Assembly: GCF_024713975.1 (NCBI RefSeq)
Contig: NC_091107.1
Location: 22,559,501-22,623,500 of the forward strand
Origin: Paralichthys olivaceus
Taxonomy: Eukaryota > Chordata > Actinopteri > Pleuronectiformes > Paralichthyidae
DNA: 64,000 nucleotides
Reading direction: 5' to 3'
Part shown: piece after piece, positions 12,354 to 29,222 of the stretch
Layout of the letters: the number at the start of each line of letters is the position of its first letter
How positions within the stretch are numbered: the first letter of the stretch is position 1
The notes under the pieces: generated by a model
What the model was told of the DNA's origin: nothing
Seen by the model: the letters and a program-made list of their open reading frames with translations, nothing else
The model's database searches: none
Translations under genes and position numbers: made by a program

Positions 12354-15300
12354 TTATAGCTCCGTCTCCCTTATGTTACGGTTGGCTGAAAATTGTGACG
12401 GGGGTTGAGGTGGAGAAGTCCTCTCCTGATTTACACTCTCTGTTGCTGACATGGCACCTGTGTTTGAAGTGATCACTGCTGGTTCTTCAACAACATACTG
12501 TGTGAATGCTGTGTTGATGAGCCCTGCGAGAGAGAGACAGAGAGAGAGAGGGCATGTCAGTGACTCATTGCTGGAAACGTTTTCTAGTCTCTGTTTGTGT
12601 GTTACCACAAACTATAAACTACACAATACTGAATTAGTCATGTTGGTTTTAAAGCAGTGGAATTATTCACTGACAGAATTTGATGAATAAATGAGCTCAA
12701 TGAGCTAAATGAGTAGGCCTTGTTGGAAAGTTAGAATGTGTTGTATCAAATATTATTACAGTAAGACACCACAAAGTGTATACACTTAGCTTTGTGTAGT
12801 ATAGGTGTCTGGTGTATACACTTTGTGTCTTACTGTAATTTCTTATAATTACAGTATATATATATATATATATAAGATTAAAAGGAGCTTTTTAATCTAA
12901 TGAAATTTCTGTTAGTGTTGAATGGAACTCATCATTTCAGATTGGTTTCGTTAAACTGCTCATACTGTACATTAGTCTGGACCCAAGGGAGCTTTATTCC
13001 CAGAGCAACAATGAAGGATGTCAACACTGAGCAAACACTCTCACCTAGTCATGTTTTATTAACTTAATTCATTTCCTGAAACTAAAATGTAATCAATCAC
13101 ATGATTGTTTTTTAGTCCGCAAAGCTTGTCATGGGACCGGAAGGTATTGAAATCTCTATGTGCTGAATTATCAGTGTACCTCTTCGCCTTTGTCCCTTCT
13201 CTTCTTGGCTTGATTTCGATTTGTTGCTCTCCTCTGAAGGATCAGACTCTTCATTCTCTGTAACAATGAAAACTGTCATATGTTTGTTATGCATTGCTTT
13301 GTGGTGTAATGAGAGGTCCACAAAGAGAAAGTCTATTTAGAATTGATATCATACTTCATATATCTCTCCACAGACATGAAGCAGAGGAAAACCACCACTA
13401 AGGATTTGCTTCATAAATTGACTAACTTGTTGGTGATAATATGTCGGACAGAAACTGGAAATAAGATCTGCTCACCTTTCTTCCAGGTCATGTGCGCTCT
13501 CCTCAGCTTGATAGTAAAAAACGTGACCACGATCAGGAGACCCACAATCAGGCACGTCACCAGAAAGATCAGTAATGAACTGCCTTGACTTCCTGTCTGC
13601 AACCGTGGATCATTTTTACTCCCTGGAAATGAACAGAATGTTGGCAGTTTTTCATCAAAACCTTAATCACGTTTAAAGCCTATTCCAAATTTTAATTATG
13701 AATACAACCCTAGATAATTATGTCAGCCATGCAGACAGTACTGTAAGCAATGTAAAGTTACCTGTTTTGTTTCTCCCTGTGCTGTTGTAGGATGTGATCT
13801 CCTCTGTTGTTTCAGACACAGACGTCCGGCCTTTAGGGAGTAATAAGGAAGGACGAGACAATAAGTAACACATCCTCGAATAAGCTTGTTTGCTAAATGC
13901 AACAGCCCCATTGTAGTTTTTCAGAGTGTCCACTAGATGACATAAAACACAAGGCTGTCGAGAGCATAAACCAAATACAGTCTGTGGCATAAACTGTGAA
14001 TACAGATTTGGTCAAGTGTCATTTTACATTTTATCATACAATGCAGTACACTGGATATCACACATTCTACATTCTTATGCTCTGTTTTGCCCGAATCAGA
14101 TGAATAACTGAATCATTTCTAGGAACAGTACGTTTCTGTGTTTATAACTCGGTGTTGATTCATCTCTCGACAACTTTTCTTCAGGTTCAAATGTAAGACA
14201 ATGAAGTATCAAGCTTTGTTTTATATGTGGAATATCAAATCATTGATGATGCTCTGTAAACTGTGTATCACTGAAATGATCTTCACCTTTTGTGAAGCCC
14301 CACATTTCCATCCTCTGAATTTATATTACATCTGACACTATAGTGTGACACTTCCGTCACAGGAAACCGAACTACAGCAACCAAATGAAGCGGTCTGTGC
14401 GAGCTGAGATCTCTGTCATTTCCATCCCACAAGCTGTGGGCAATAAATAAGGGGTACAGCATAAAGGAAACAAAGTTAAGATTCAGTCCTTCATGGCTTT
14501 ATTCAGATATTGTACCTTAATTAAATTTATAAAGCAATAGGTTTCATCAATAACTAATTCTTGTGATTTGTAATGTTTTGCAGTTTTTTTGGACTACTAC
14601 TTGTAACAGATCATTAAGGCCCACTCTGTATACACGTATACAAATCTTTATCGTTCACGATCTAATAGCGTCATATTGCCGCACACCCCCACAGTCATGT
14701 ATAAATGTCAACAGTTTCACTCACCAGTGGTGCTGAGATGTGAGCCTGTAACAGGGTTTATGGGAAACCTGCTGGATGCTGAAACCGTCTGTGGCTCCTT
14801 GGAAGGAAACGGGTGATTGGAGGATACAGCTGATAACTGGATAGAGCTCTCTGATGGAGGCCCATTCACATCTGTGGTTGTGAGGTGGTCTGCTGATGTT
14901 GTCTTATGTCTGGGACCACTGGTTGTTGTCTGCACCTCTGCTGACCCTGGAGCTGTGGGCACACTGGTCGTAGTAGTGCAGTGGAACTTTGTTTCTGTCA
15001 CACACAGAGAGGGTGGAAACACTGTCACGGAGCAGCACTTGATTCATGGAAATTCAATTTCAAAATCCACACTGACAACAACAAAGCTCTATTTTCAATC
15101 CAATTACAGGAAGCAGACTAGTTGCATCTTACAGAAAGAGGAAATTACATGTTTTTTTTTACCAAATATATATTTATGTTGTTGGTCAACTTTCACAGAC
15201 ACTGTCAGTGACAGAAACTCATGGAAACCCCCCCTCTTCTTTCACCCTTTCCCTGTTCCTCTAAAGCTGCTTTGAGACTGAACTCTGCAGTCTGCGGACT

Positions 15301-18273
15301 TTTTCCGCCGGTTCTCCTGGTATAACGTAGAAATCCAGGAGAAGTCATGTGAGAACAGAGCAGGGGATCCCCCATCTGAATAATAGGACGATTTGTTGCT
15401 GTTGTGAACCCGTCTGTTCAGAGAACCTCCTACTGTGTTGTGTGTGTGTGAAAAGCAAACTGCTGGAAAATTCAAAAACAAAATTTTCCGAATTTTACCT
15501 GCGGGTCATATCTGAAAACTTACATGTATCTTCCTTTTTCAGAAGTAATTAAAGTGAACAAGTGTTGGCCAATACAAGGCCCAGTTATAGTCAGTTTCTC
15601 TGGTGGTCATTATTGGACATGGACTCTGTAGTCTAGGCTGAATGAATCTCTAAAGTTCCAGTCATTAAAATAGGAGCAGGCTTTGTTTCAGTTTGTACTC
15701 ACTGTCTCGTCCAATTTTGACAAAGTTCATCAGAGGTGGTGAGAACAGAGCTGGATGGCGAACAAGGCATTTCACAGTCACTCTCTTCTTTACTGACTTA
15801 ACATGTAACATATCCACGGACACATATTTTCTATCTTCTCGATGGACTTGGGCGTGACCTGTAAGGATAGGACAGATGAGTGAGTGATAAGTGATTGTGA
15901 AAGTTTAAAGTCAACCTCAGCTGACAATGACTTATCCTCATATGACTTGCTAAGACCTTTGACCAAAATTCAGATTTATACCTTACACAGCTCACATATT
16001 TAATTCAAAATGAAACAAAAAATATATTGGTAGCAGTAGGTCTTTGGTCATTGAAGTTCAAAAATGTATTAGGGCTTGAAATAAGACCTACTTCAAATGT
16101 GGTAATCAATACTGTTACTGTGGCAGTGTCTGTGGTTGCTGCGTCTACTTTTGTTCAACTTTTGTACAACTTAAGTGCAGCGACCTGTATGACAGCTGGT
16201 TGTTCAAAAACAATGTTGTTCAAGCCTACCTGCTATTTTTATTCAAATATGCACTGCACTATGCACTAAACTATCAGATAAAGTCAAGTATATATCAGGG
16301 GGTCATTTTGCATTTCATCCCTCATAAACCTGCTCACATGACACAATAAATGTCAAAGCAGAGCTCAGATAAATTGGAGCATTTTTCCTTCGACATTCAC
16401 AATAGCAGTGCAAATGAAACAGCACCACAATGGTGCCACTAACATGGGTGACATGCCATTTTGTGTTATCTTTAGAAACTCACCCAGAATCTCAGGGCCA
16501 TGGTTTATTTTCCAGGAGATCTGTGGAGTATAGTGGTTCCCCTCAGCAGTGCATTTAATGACCATTTGTTCTTCATGCTTTGCTACTGTCATTGTAGGAT
16601 AACCTTTACAAGAATCATGCACAAAAAGGGATGTTACTACACATATACAGTATTTTGAAATCCAGCAAACAGTATAATGACAGTGGGGGGGTCAAGGTTA
16701 AGGTTATATCTTAAAAATTATATTATCTGTAATTGAAGGATTACACATACCTAACACTGTCACTTCTACTGTCTTCTCTTTCGTGTGGTGGTCATAGTGA
16801 GAACACGTGTAGTTGCCACCATCTTTGAAGGTGATGTTGGAAATACTGATGGAGAATTCCGACTCCGACAGTCTGTTGATTCTGTAACGCTTGTCTTTCA
16901 AAGCTGGAGACAAGGGAGAGAAAATAAAACAACATTTAACAACTAGCTAATTTATGTTGCTGCTAATACCTGTGCTGTTAAATGTCATCCTCACCTATAT
17001 TGTGATTGAAGAACATAATCTCTCCTTTTGGGTTCCTCCACTCCACATTGCTCTTGTGAGCGTTAGCAATGTCGCAGCTTAAGTGAAGCGTCTGACCTTT
17101 TCTCAAAGTCACACGCTGCCATAGTCCAAGTGAAACTGCAATCAAATGAATAGAGACACTAATGTCGGGAAATTCACACTGAGAACACAGCATCGTCTTC
17201 ACAACACAGATTGATAATATATACAACATATCATACAATAGTGAGCAAACGTCTACTGGAATAAAAAACAGATGGTGACAGGAATTGATTGAAATTAAGC
17301 AGTGAAAGTGAGTTTCCCTCCCTCGCTCATAGAGGTGACCAAGTTCAATCCCCCTCTCACAGTTTGACTCATCTATACCTCTCTGAGCCGGTGTGTGTGT
17401 GTGTGTGTGTGTGACTGTATGTGGTGTGTATGTGATGCACTGCATCTGCAAAAGAAGCACATTCCCCCACACCCATCCCACATCGAATGTGACACATTGT
17501 GACTACAGGAAGTAACATGGTCAGTTAGACATAAAATACATTTGCTGTGGGCTGCTTATGGGGGCTTTCAGTTATTTTCTTTCCCATGACGAGGTGTTTG
17601 GAAAACACATTTGTGGGGGCATGTCACCAGCAGTGGGGTCATCAGAGGTGTTCTCAAGCATGGGTAGTGTTAACATATATATATATATATATATGCATGA
17701 TAGTTATTGAATGATCCAAGAGTTTTCTTGAGAATTTAGTTGCTGTGTGTGAGACTTTCCTAATTTTTAAAGCCTGATTCAAAGAGCTTTTACACACAAT
17801 ACTTTACAGTGTGTAGAGTAAATACATCACACAAAAGGGAATGTATTTACTCTCTCTCTCTCTCTGACAACTGACAAAATCAAATTATTTACATATAAAA
17901 CATTCAAATCAAATACCTTAGAAAGCGTAAGCCAAGACAACAATGACTGTTGCTGTAGATAAATTCAACCGTTTGACTTGTCTGGGCCTCAGGCATCAGA
18001 ATTTGTCACAATCACAATATACATACATATACTCTATGACACACTTACATATAAAGATGTCTCCTCTTCATATATGAAGAGTTCATAAGCAACAACATTA
18101 AATCCAGCAGGTTCATGATCTGCTGATTTTAACGATTGGATTTAGTTTATCATCTCATTTGATTATTATTATCTGCTTCTTATATCAAACAATACCAGTC
18201 AACTAGCAGTGAAAGTAAAGAACTCACCCTGTACAAGGAGCATGAAGACGGTGAACAGCAGCTTCACTTCCAT
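12354..18273 (-). CDS. crtam: CRTAM, Ig-superfamily lymphocyte receptor
   Basis: Class-I-restricted T-cell associated molecule: a type I membrane adhesion receptor of activated T and NK cells that binds nectin-like CADM1. Ten coding exons: 18228-18273, 16995-17135, 16751-16903, 16484-16603, 15703-15858, 14725-14994, 13762-13830, 13476-13622, 13180-13257, 12354-12523. All internal junctions are phase 1, typical of Ig genes, and the total is 449 codons plus stop. Order: signal peptide (MEVKLLFTVFMLLVQ), V-type Ig domain over exons 2-3 with LHLSC and GNYTCSHYDHH cysteines, second Ig domain over exons 4-5 (VIKCTAEG, VKCLVRH), Ser/Thr-rich stalk 206-318, membrane helix about 334-356, then KLRRAHMTWKK, very close to mammalian KLRKAHVIWKK. 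The tail ends ETEL, a class I PDZ ligand like mammalian ESIV. Copies of hspa8 flank it in opposite orientations. Confidence 0.95.
12755..12839. repeat. palindrome in last crtam intron
   Basis: ATTACAGTAAGACACCACAA plus AGTGTATACAC (12755-12785) is mirrored by GTGTATACACTTTGTG plus TCTTACTGTAAT (12812-12839), with a loop of about 26 bases. A TA microsatellite follows. It looks like a small palindromic MITE or hairpin-forming insertion. Confidence 0.8.
12855..12874. repeat. (TA)n microsatellite
   Basis: About ten TA units directly after the crtam intronic palindrome. Confidence 0.9.
15290..15400. repeat. dispersed repeat copy in crtam intron
   Basis: Contains GTGAGAACAGAGCAGGGGATCCCCC, stated here only by its core GCAGGGGATCCCCC-like block, which also occurs near 48860 (CAGGGGATCCCCCGCTGG). 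A neighbouring related stretch lies near 49730-49830. These look like fragments of one dispersed repeat family whose class I cannot assign. Confidence 0.4.
17394..17412. repeat. (GT)n microsatellite
   Basis: Short GT run in crtam intron 1. Confidence 0.9.
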
Positions 18274-18340
18274 CTCAGTCACCCACTAACAACGTCTCTG
18301 CTGTGTTTCCTCATTATTTGATGTATTTGTACTCTGCTGA

Positions 18341-18360
18341 GGGACCTTCCGTGACGTAAC
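18341..18360 (-). promoter_or_regulatory. crtam: crtam proximal promoter: CRE and ETS motifs
   Basis: On the minus strand TTACGTCA, a CRE/ATF site (18352-18359), is followed directly by CGGAAG, an ETS core, about 70-80 bases upstream of the crtam ATG. Adjacent CRE and ETS sites are common in lymphoid promoters. The inference that they drive crtam rests on position and motif only. Confidence 0.45.
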
Positions 18361-18669
18361 AACTCTGTGGTTTCCACTAACGTTTTTATTCTAGGATTCT
18401 CATGTAACTACAGTGATTCTACAGTGAAAGCAAAAGCAGAAGAGTTCAATTTTAATTCCTCATAAGCTCTTTCTGAAATTTGAAGTATATTGTCTGCTTG
18501 ATAATTTTATGATGCCCATAGAGTGAACTAGTATTTAGGCTGCATCACAGTTAAAAAATTATAATTTATGCTATGTATTTATCTATAATACATTTCTAGT
18601 TAACAGTATAGTCATTTGCTTTTGGAAATCCCTGGAAATTTCATCAGCTGTTTCTATCTGTAATCTGTT

Positions 18670-18678
<9 letters not shown>

Positions 18679-18701
<23 letters not shown>
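18679..18701. repeat. (CT)n microsatellite
   Basis: About eleven CT units between the crtam start and the presumed hspa8 B promoter. Confidence 0.9.
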
Positions 18702-18724
18702 ACTATGTTTTACATCTGTCCAGG

Positions 18725-18920
18725 TTTTAGCCAATCAGACGTAGAAGGACTCAAATGGAAAACAAGGATTGAGCCAGAATGTACTGGAAGCTCACTGATG
18801 TTCTGCAAGCTGATTGGCTCACAAGCCATGGGGAAGCTTCATACAGAAGCCAGGCTGGCCTGTGTTCATCTGCTGGAGGAGAGTCAGACTGCGGCAGTCC
18901 GAGGCCACATCATCATCCAG
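18725..18920 (+). promoter_or_regulatory. hspa8: putative hspa8 B promoter and noncoding exon 1
   Basis: CCAAT at 18731-18735, reversed CCAAT at 18813-18817 and a two-unit HSE GAAGCTTC at 18833-18840 precede a donor (ATCCAG followed by GTAGGA) at 18920/18921. The next acceptor in the sense direction lies directly upstream of the hspa8 B start codon (TTCACAG at 19875). I see no TATA box. This is a motif-based guess; an exon further upstream or downstream is possible. Confidence 0.35.
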
Positions 18921-19881
18921 GTAGGATGTCTTTCTATAGACTGTCCAAACAGTTGTGCAAACCTCATGTTTGTAATGCTGCTTCTTAAGGCCAAATATCA
19001 CAGACAGTGGTCTATGTTTTACTGTGGTAAAACATTAATAGTGACATCATTGATTTCTATTAAAATAATATATGTATAATGTTATTAGGATGCATAGAGA
19101 GCACATGTACATGTTTGTCATTCCTCTGATATAATCTTATCACAAATAATATTGAATTTTAAAGTTTGTAAATTGAATGAATGTGCTAGAAATGACTTTG
19201 AGAATACTCAAGGTGTCAGTTTTAACAATCTGAAAGCTTGGTGAATAAATGCAGAACTGCGTCTTTAGTGCAGCAGGCCAACTTTGCCTTTAGGCCGCAA
19301 GCTGTGGGAGAGCTGTCTCCCCCTGATGGTCCAGGGATCAGCAGTTTCACTTGAGCTCCAGCGTGATGCTGCAGAATTCAACTCACTGTCCTTCATGCTG
19401 CACAGACCTGCCCTGCCCATCAATATCACTTAAAAACTCTTTATGCACTAAGGGCGGGGATACAATGAGGCATTGTGCACTATGCTGTGTGCCTAAAGAC
19501 TTTACAGGCAGCCTTCTCTCAACTTTGCCCAAAGCCCCTTTGTACTTTTTCAGTTCAGAATATATTGTGTTTCCAAGAGCTACAGATAGCTTCCTGCCAC
19601 TAACGTCTGATCCGAGGCAAACATCAGGACAACAGGATATTGTATAACAGTGCACTATATCTGTCACCTGGAAGGTGCTGAAGGTTTTAAGCTTTAAAAA
19701 TGGTAGATTTTCTGTCTTTAAATGATGTTCAGGTGTGGGTGACTACTTCACATTTGATATGACAACCTAAAACTACTTTATTTACTGTAGAAAGTAATAG
19801 ATGGAGCCCTGTTCACTGAGTGTTATTGCCCCCTGCTGGAATACCATTAACGATTGATTGTTTCACTTTCACAGAGTGATC

Positions 19882-23203
<3,322 letters not shown>

Positions 23204-23343
23204 TCAGTGTCTGTGGCTCCTTCATACCACTTAGCAAAAAAACAAGCATGAACAATATCAGCACCCTAATAAGTAAAGTCAGATTCCAGAGTGAAGAAGT
23301 GGACTTCCAGCAAAAATTGCATGTGCAGGTTTGTGAGCAGATT

Positions 23344-23349
23344 AATAAA
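23344..23349 (+). terminator. hspa8: hspa8 B poly(A) signal
   Basis: AATAAA about 140 bases past the stop. A second AATAAA lies at 23549-23554 and could give a longer 3'UTR. Confidence 0.6.
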
Positions 23350-23569
23350 TAATGACTGAAGCATGCAATTTGAAATCTGTTATGCTTTATCTCTTTGTCT
23401 TTGGTGCACATTATATGAACATGCATACTTCTGCAGTGGACACTTTCCTGTGAAGATCCTTGCACCGCTGACCTAAATTGTAAGGTAGAAAATATTTAGA
23501 GATGAGAAAAACTGGATGAATGTTTCAGCAGTTGATGAGCCTTGCTTTAATAAAAATGACTATGGTCTC

Positions 23570-24490
23570 AGAAGATGAAAAGTGACAGCACTATCATTTC
23601 TCTGAGGTTCTCTGCAAGGTGTTGGGACTCTGGGAACCACATCATTATTTAAATTACATACAGTTTAAACTCATTTGAAGAGAATGCAGCATACTGCACC
23701 AAGATAAATTATACATACCAATATCATATCACATATTAAACAAATGCAATCTGTTATAACTGTCTATAGCCTCATTGTATCTCCTAATAATTTTTTCAAT
23801 GTCATTTTGTAGTACTCTTTTTGCTGCCCTTTACTATATGACACTGGGGAATATATACACTTAATCTTGATATAAAAAAGCCTCCTTTGATGCAAAAGAC
23901 AGATTCTAACTGTGCAGCAGCTTAAATTGAAAGTTTAAAACCCTGTTCACCCACTGCCCCTGCACTGACCTCTCTACAGACAGACAGCAGGCCAGTACAT
24001 ACACTGTTGTAATAGTTTGCGCACTAGTTGTAATTTTAAGAATTTGCTTTTCTCCAGATTTCAATTCGTTTCAAAAAATTATGAGGAATCACAGTGCAGA
24101 ATGTGTGGAACACAAGTGTCCCCCTCCCACAGAGCTAGAATCAGGGGCATCAAAACAAAGCATCTCAGACATTCTTTAGTAGCAGCAAATCACACAATTA
24201 TCTCAAACAACGATCTTAATCTTTTGAACCTTTAAATCACTGACAAATAATCATGTTCCAACCAACACATTTCCACTGATCAGCTCCAGTTACAAACACA
24301 ATGAGCTGAAAGGGAAGACGGTGTTAATTGCAGTGGAGTGGGAACACTGAGTGTGGAGCTGTAGCACTGTGAGGTCAGAGAAGCTGCAGCTCGTTTGCCT
24401 CTGTCTGTTTGTTCTCTCACAAAGACTGCAAGTCCCCGGATGAAAACAAAATAAAGACTGGGTGTATTCGCCCTGTGCCAGAAGGCAGCA
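23570..24490. other. intergenic, hspa8 B to H2A
   Basis: Convergent spacer between hspa8 B and the minus-strand H2A gene. AT-rich, with no exon, RNA gene or repeat family that I recognise. Confidence 0.5.
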
Positions 24491-24495
24491 GGATA

Positions 24496-24501
24496 TTTAT
24501 T
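24496..24501 (-). terminator. H2A poly(A) signal AATAAA
   Basis: Reads AATAAA on the minus strand about 380 bases past the H2A stop codon. No histone 3' stem-loop of the GGYYYTTTTRARRRCC type is visible between stop and signal. Confidence 0.6.
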
Positions 24502-24881
24502 GGAACATGACATAAACAATACAACAATTTAGCATGTTTTGTAGCAGCAATGCGAAAATAAAAAAACACCACCCCCCTAGGATTGGTCCATGTTGACAAC
24601 GGGATTTTTCCCCTTCTTGTTGCAGAGGCCTTCATTATCCCCAGCCTTTGGAAAGCGCCTCCATTTTCCACACCAACAACACAACAGTGGCTACAGAGCA
24701 GTCTATGAATAGTCCCGATGAGAAGCGAGTGGATGTTTACAACGTAGAAACAGCAACACCACACACTGCCCCCTGTTTGAAAGGTTCGTCCATAAGCAGA
24801 AAAACAAACACTGGTAGGAAAATCAGCCGGTTCCCAGCTGAGCCTTTAGTCCCGACTGACTCCAGGGCCAGCGGGGAGTCT

Positions 24882-25983
<1,102 letters not shown>

Positions 25984-25995
25984 AGTCTCAGCACG

Positions 25996-26009
25996 AGGGG
26001 GGGGGGGCA
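25996..26009. repeat. poly(G) run in H2B 3'UTR
   Basis: Twelve or more consecutive G bases 13 bases past the H2B stop codon. Such runs can form G-quadruplexes and are prone to length error in assemblies. Confidence 0.7.
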
Positions 26010-26220
26010 CAAGTCACCAAATCATCACAGACGATCTTCAAAGCCCCCTTAGTGTGTCGGGAAGCTGCGTCTGTGATTTTGCGCCACTGTTGTCTTTGGA
26101 GAGAAAGAATGCCAAATGATTCCAGGCCTTGCTCTGAATATCCTGAGACATAGTGGAACTTTAGCCTGCCATTCTGTTTTAAATCAGTTTGAGTTGTGTC
26201 ACGTTTTTAACAAGTCTCTA

Positions 26221-26237
26221 AATAAATCTAGAATAAA
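26221..26237 (+). terminator. H2B poly(A) signals
   Basis: Two AATAAA hexamers (26221-26226 and 26232-26237), about 240 bases past the stop. Confidence 0.65.
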
Positions 26238-26244
26238 ATATACG

Positions 26245-28140
26245 TTGGTGCTCTCGATCTGTGGAATCCTCCTCTGCTTTACACCTTTTTAATACTTATT
26301 AACTTACATGCACTTTAACAGCTGAAGTAAACATTGTGAGATTAAAACTGTGACTTCTACCTGTGAGCAGTGTGTGTTTGGGTTTCTAACTTTCTACCTC
26401 GTGATGTCCATTTTCTCCACACAGTAAGGCTTACAAGTTGTGGAACAGCGACACCACGTGGTGGCTGGAGTTGATGTGGGGACAGTATGCAGACGTGCAC
26501 TGTTAATTAAACACATCTATGGCTAAGGCATTCATACGTGTATGCTGAGAAATCAAATGGTAAAGCTTTCTTTATGGTCCATCACTCCAGATGGGTCTTT
26601 TAGTAAATTATGTTTCTGGAAAAAAAGAAAAATTCCACTCAATAAAATGTGTTGACATCTTATATCCTTAATACCCTTACCCAGCCAGTGAAAAAGCATG
26701 ATGTTATGGGATTTAATTTCAAGTATTGTTTATTAATTCATAGATTTTGGTCACATGATTAAGGGTAACATTAATTGATGTATATAATAATCATCAAAAG
26801 CAGGGTGGCTATGATACCATGCTGATCCAGTTACTGTAAAACACAATGAAAGGAGCAGGTTCAATCACGGATGAAGTGGATGTTAAGGCCCTTAGGTAAT
26901 TGGAACAGAAATCAAAGAGTGGATGGGAATAAACCTTAATGCAGCTGATGAAGAACACAAACTGAGGCAGGTTCAAGTTCAAAGTCTTAGCTGAAGAAGT
27001 GATGTGTGTTACTTGTGCGTCACATGACAGTGACGTCCCCTTTCAAAAATGAATACAATTTTACATTAAAGATTTGTTGGTTATTCTTAGCATAGATAGA
27101 TCCAGTATGTGCCAATGAACCAGATGCTGATCCAGATCGTAATTAATCCAACCTGATTCATGAGAGAGGAATTCATATCACACATAAACATTCATACCTG
27201 GTGCAAATCTTTGCAGCCAGGATTAAGAAAAAGTAGATCTCAAGAGGTTCCCTTTGGATAATAACCCACTCAGATACACTTATGGCTGTTGAATGGGAAA
27301 AGGGACTAACAGGACACTTGCTCAATGCGGAGCTCAGTGTAAGATCATCTCCCCTCCATTGTTCAGCTCGGGCTTCAAGGTTCCTGGAAGGGATCTGGGG
27401 GGGATTTGTGGTTCAGGTGACAGTTTAAGGAGGTTTTGTTTGGCAGGGTGTGCCTTTCTCTCCAACTCTGAGATGGTGTGCAGGAGACCTCATTTCTGAA
27501 CAAAGACTGATAGCCCCCGGCAGAAGTGTAGGAATATAACAAAAAAAACATGCGAGTGTGAACAGAATTCATAAAATGGCCTATTTTGGTAAAAATGTCT
27601 GAAACAATTCCACAGGTGTTAACTTTCCGGTTATGTAATGTCTTCAGGATGTTGCTTTAAGTTCTCATGTATACGTTTTTTGTAGTTTCCACTATATTTT
27701 GTTCTGATTTTGCTGGAAGTTAAATGTTTTGTAATATTCTATTTTATTTAGAAAAAAATACAAATAACCATATTTTCTAATCAACATAAAATAATAATCA
27801 GCCCAAAATAAACAAATATAGAGCAGCATCTATAATCATGTATAAATTCAACTTGTGAAGGTTTTCCTGCAGATCCTTAGATTGCTTTAAGTAGAATCCA
27901 GATGTAGGCATGAGATTTAGGGCACATTAAGACACTTGCCTTAGAAAAATGACTGCAGTTGAGGTCATTGCTGAAATGACAAGTTAAATTTATAGGTACT
28001 ATACTAGACTAAAGACACATCATATAGGCTGCTCTATTGTCCCATGCCTGACAGATGATCTGGATGTAGGACCCCACCAGCTTGTGTTGCTCTCTTCCCT
28101 GTCTTCTCTGTGGGCTTCCTTTGATCTCCTTTGAGCCAGA
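26245..28140. other. intergenic, H2B to ZPLD1-like gene
   Basis: AT-rich spacer with no exon, RNA gene or repeat family that I recognise. Confidence 0.45.
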
Positions 28141-28151
28141 AAGGAGGTCAG

Positions 28152-28232
28152 TATAAATGTGTGACATGGAGGAATAAGCTCACACAGACCAGCCATAGTG
28201 AGGGAAAGAGGTGGATACAACATCCACACAAG
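28152..28232 (+). promoter_or_regulatory. zpld1: putative ZPLD1-like promoter and noncoding exon 1
   Basis: A TATA box (TATAAAT, 28152-28158) is followed about 75 bases later by a donor (ACACAAG followed by GTAAGGG) at 28232. The next acceptor (CCCTGCAG, ending 29213) lies just before the start codon, so a spliced 5'UTR is likely. Confidence 0.4.
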
Positions 28233-28884
28233 GTAAGGGAAAACTCTCCTCATCTCTGTGAACAATATAGTCTGTTTTTAATATTAATCTAGGTTCAAAG
28301 AAATAATGACAAAATAGCTTTACTACCAGCTATAACTTCTAATGGAATGTGAATAATCATAGTATTTTCTTTATTTTTTGGTTACATGTCTCATCTTGTA
28401 CCTTAATTAATTGTTTTGTTCTGACTTACACTTTGTGAGTGATGACCACATAAGCTCCAATGTAAGCCTATCCAATGATTGAAAAAAGTAATGTCATTTA
28501 ATCAATAAAGTTTAGAGAAAGTGACACCAAATCACATTTACTGTATCCTGTTAAATCTAAGGTTCTGATGCATTCTTCAGTTCCTCTGTTTGAGGACTGT
28601 ATTTGCATTATTTCAGTTTATTATTTCTCATGTCTTTTATGGTAAATAACTAATATTACCTCAAGTAAGACTGAAGTACACTTGTACTTTAATTGAAGCA
28701 TTCCATTTAATTTATTTTTACACATATAAGCTTCTCCATTATATTCTAGAATCTGTAGGCTACTCCGATTCCATTGCTTTTATTTCACTACAATTATCTG
28801 ACAGCTGGATACTGCATACTTTTCAGATCAAAATTTGATGCTTAATCTTCTTATGTGTATTTAAGATTGTGACTCTGTTGCTTG

Positions 28885-29090
28885 CTGACAAGTCTTAAAG
28901 AGAGCTTTGTGCTCAAAACATCACAGGCAATTACATCCTTTAACGGAAGATATAGGTGTGTGGATTTTCTCTATTTTAAACGATGCTGGCTGCTAGTTAC
29001 TGTCGAGGCTAGCATGACAGCAGCTATTTGCTACTGTAAACACAAATCGATATCCACAATACTTCCATCCTCATTTATTTGAGGATTGTC
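28885..29090. repeat. dispersed repeat, copy 1
   Basis: Matches 32355-32545 in the same orientation at roughly 80 percent by eye. Shared blocks include CTCAAAACATCACAGGCAA, TTTTCTCTATTTTAAAC and AATCGATATCCACAATA. I cannot assign the family. Confidence 0.65.
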
Positions 29091-29222
29091 AGATACGAGG
29101 CTATATCAGTGACAGAGCCGAGGCCAGGGTAATTTTATTTATTTATTTGTTTTTGAGCTCTCTGGGGATGGACTCATGTGCATGTCTGATTTCTGTCTAT
29201 CGTTCCCTGCAGTTTGAGGACA

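Noticed and set aside
14817-15275. 152-codon plus-strand open frame over crtam exon 6
   Set aside because: Antisense to the Ser/Thr-rich crtam stalk exon and continues into its intron without any motif.
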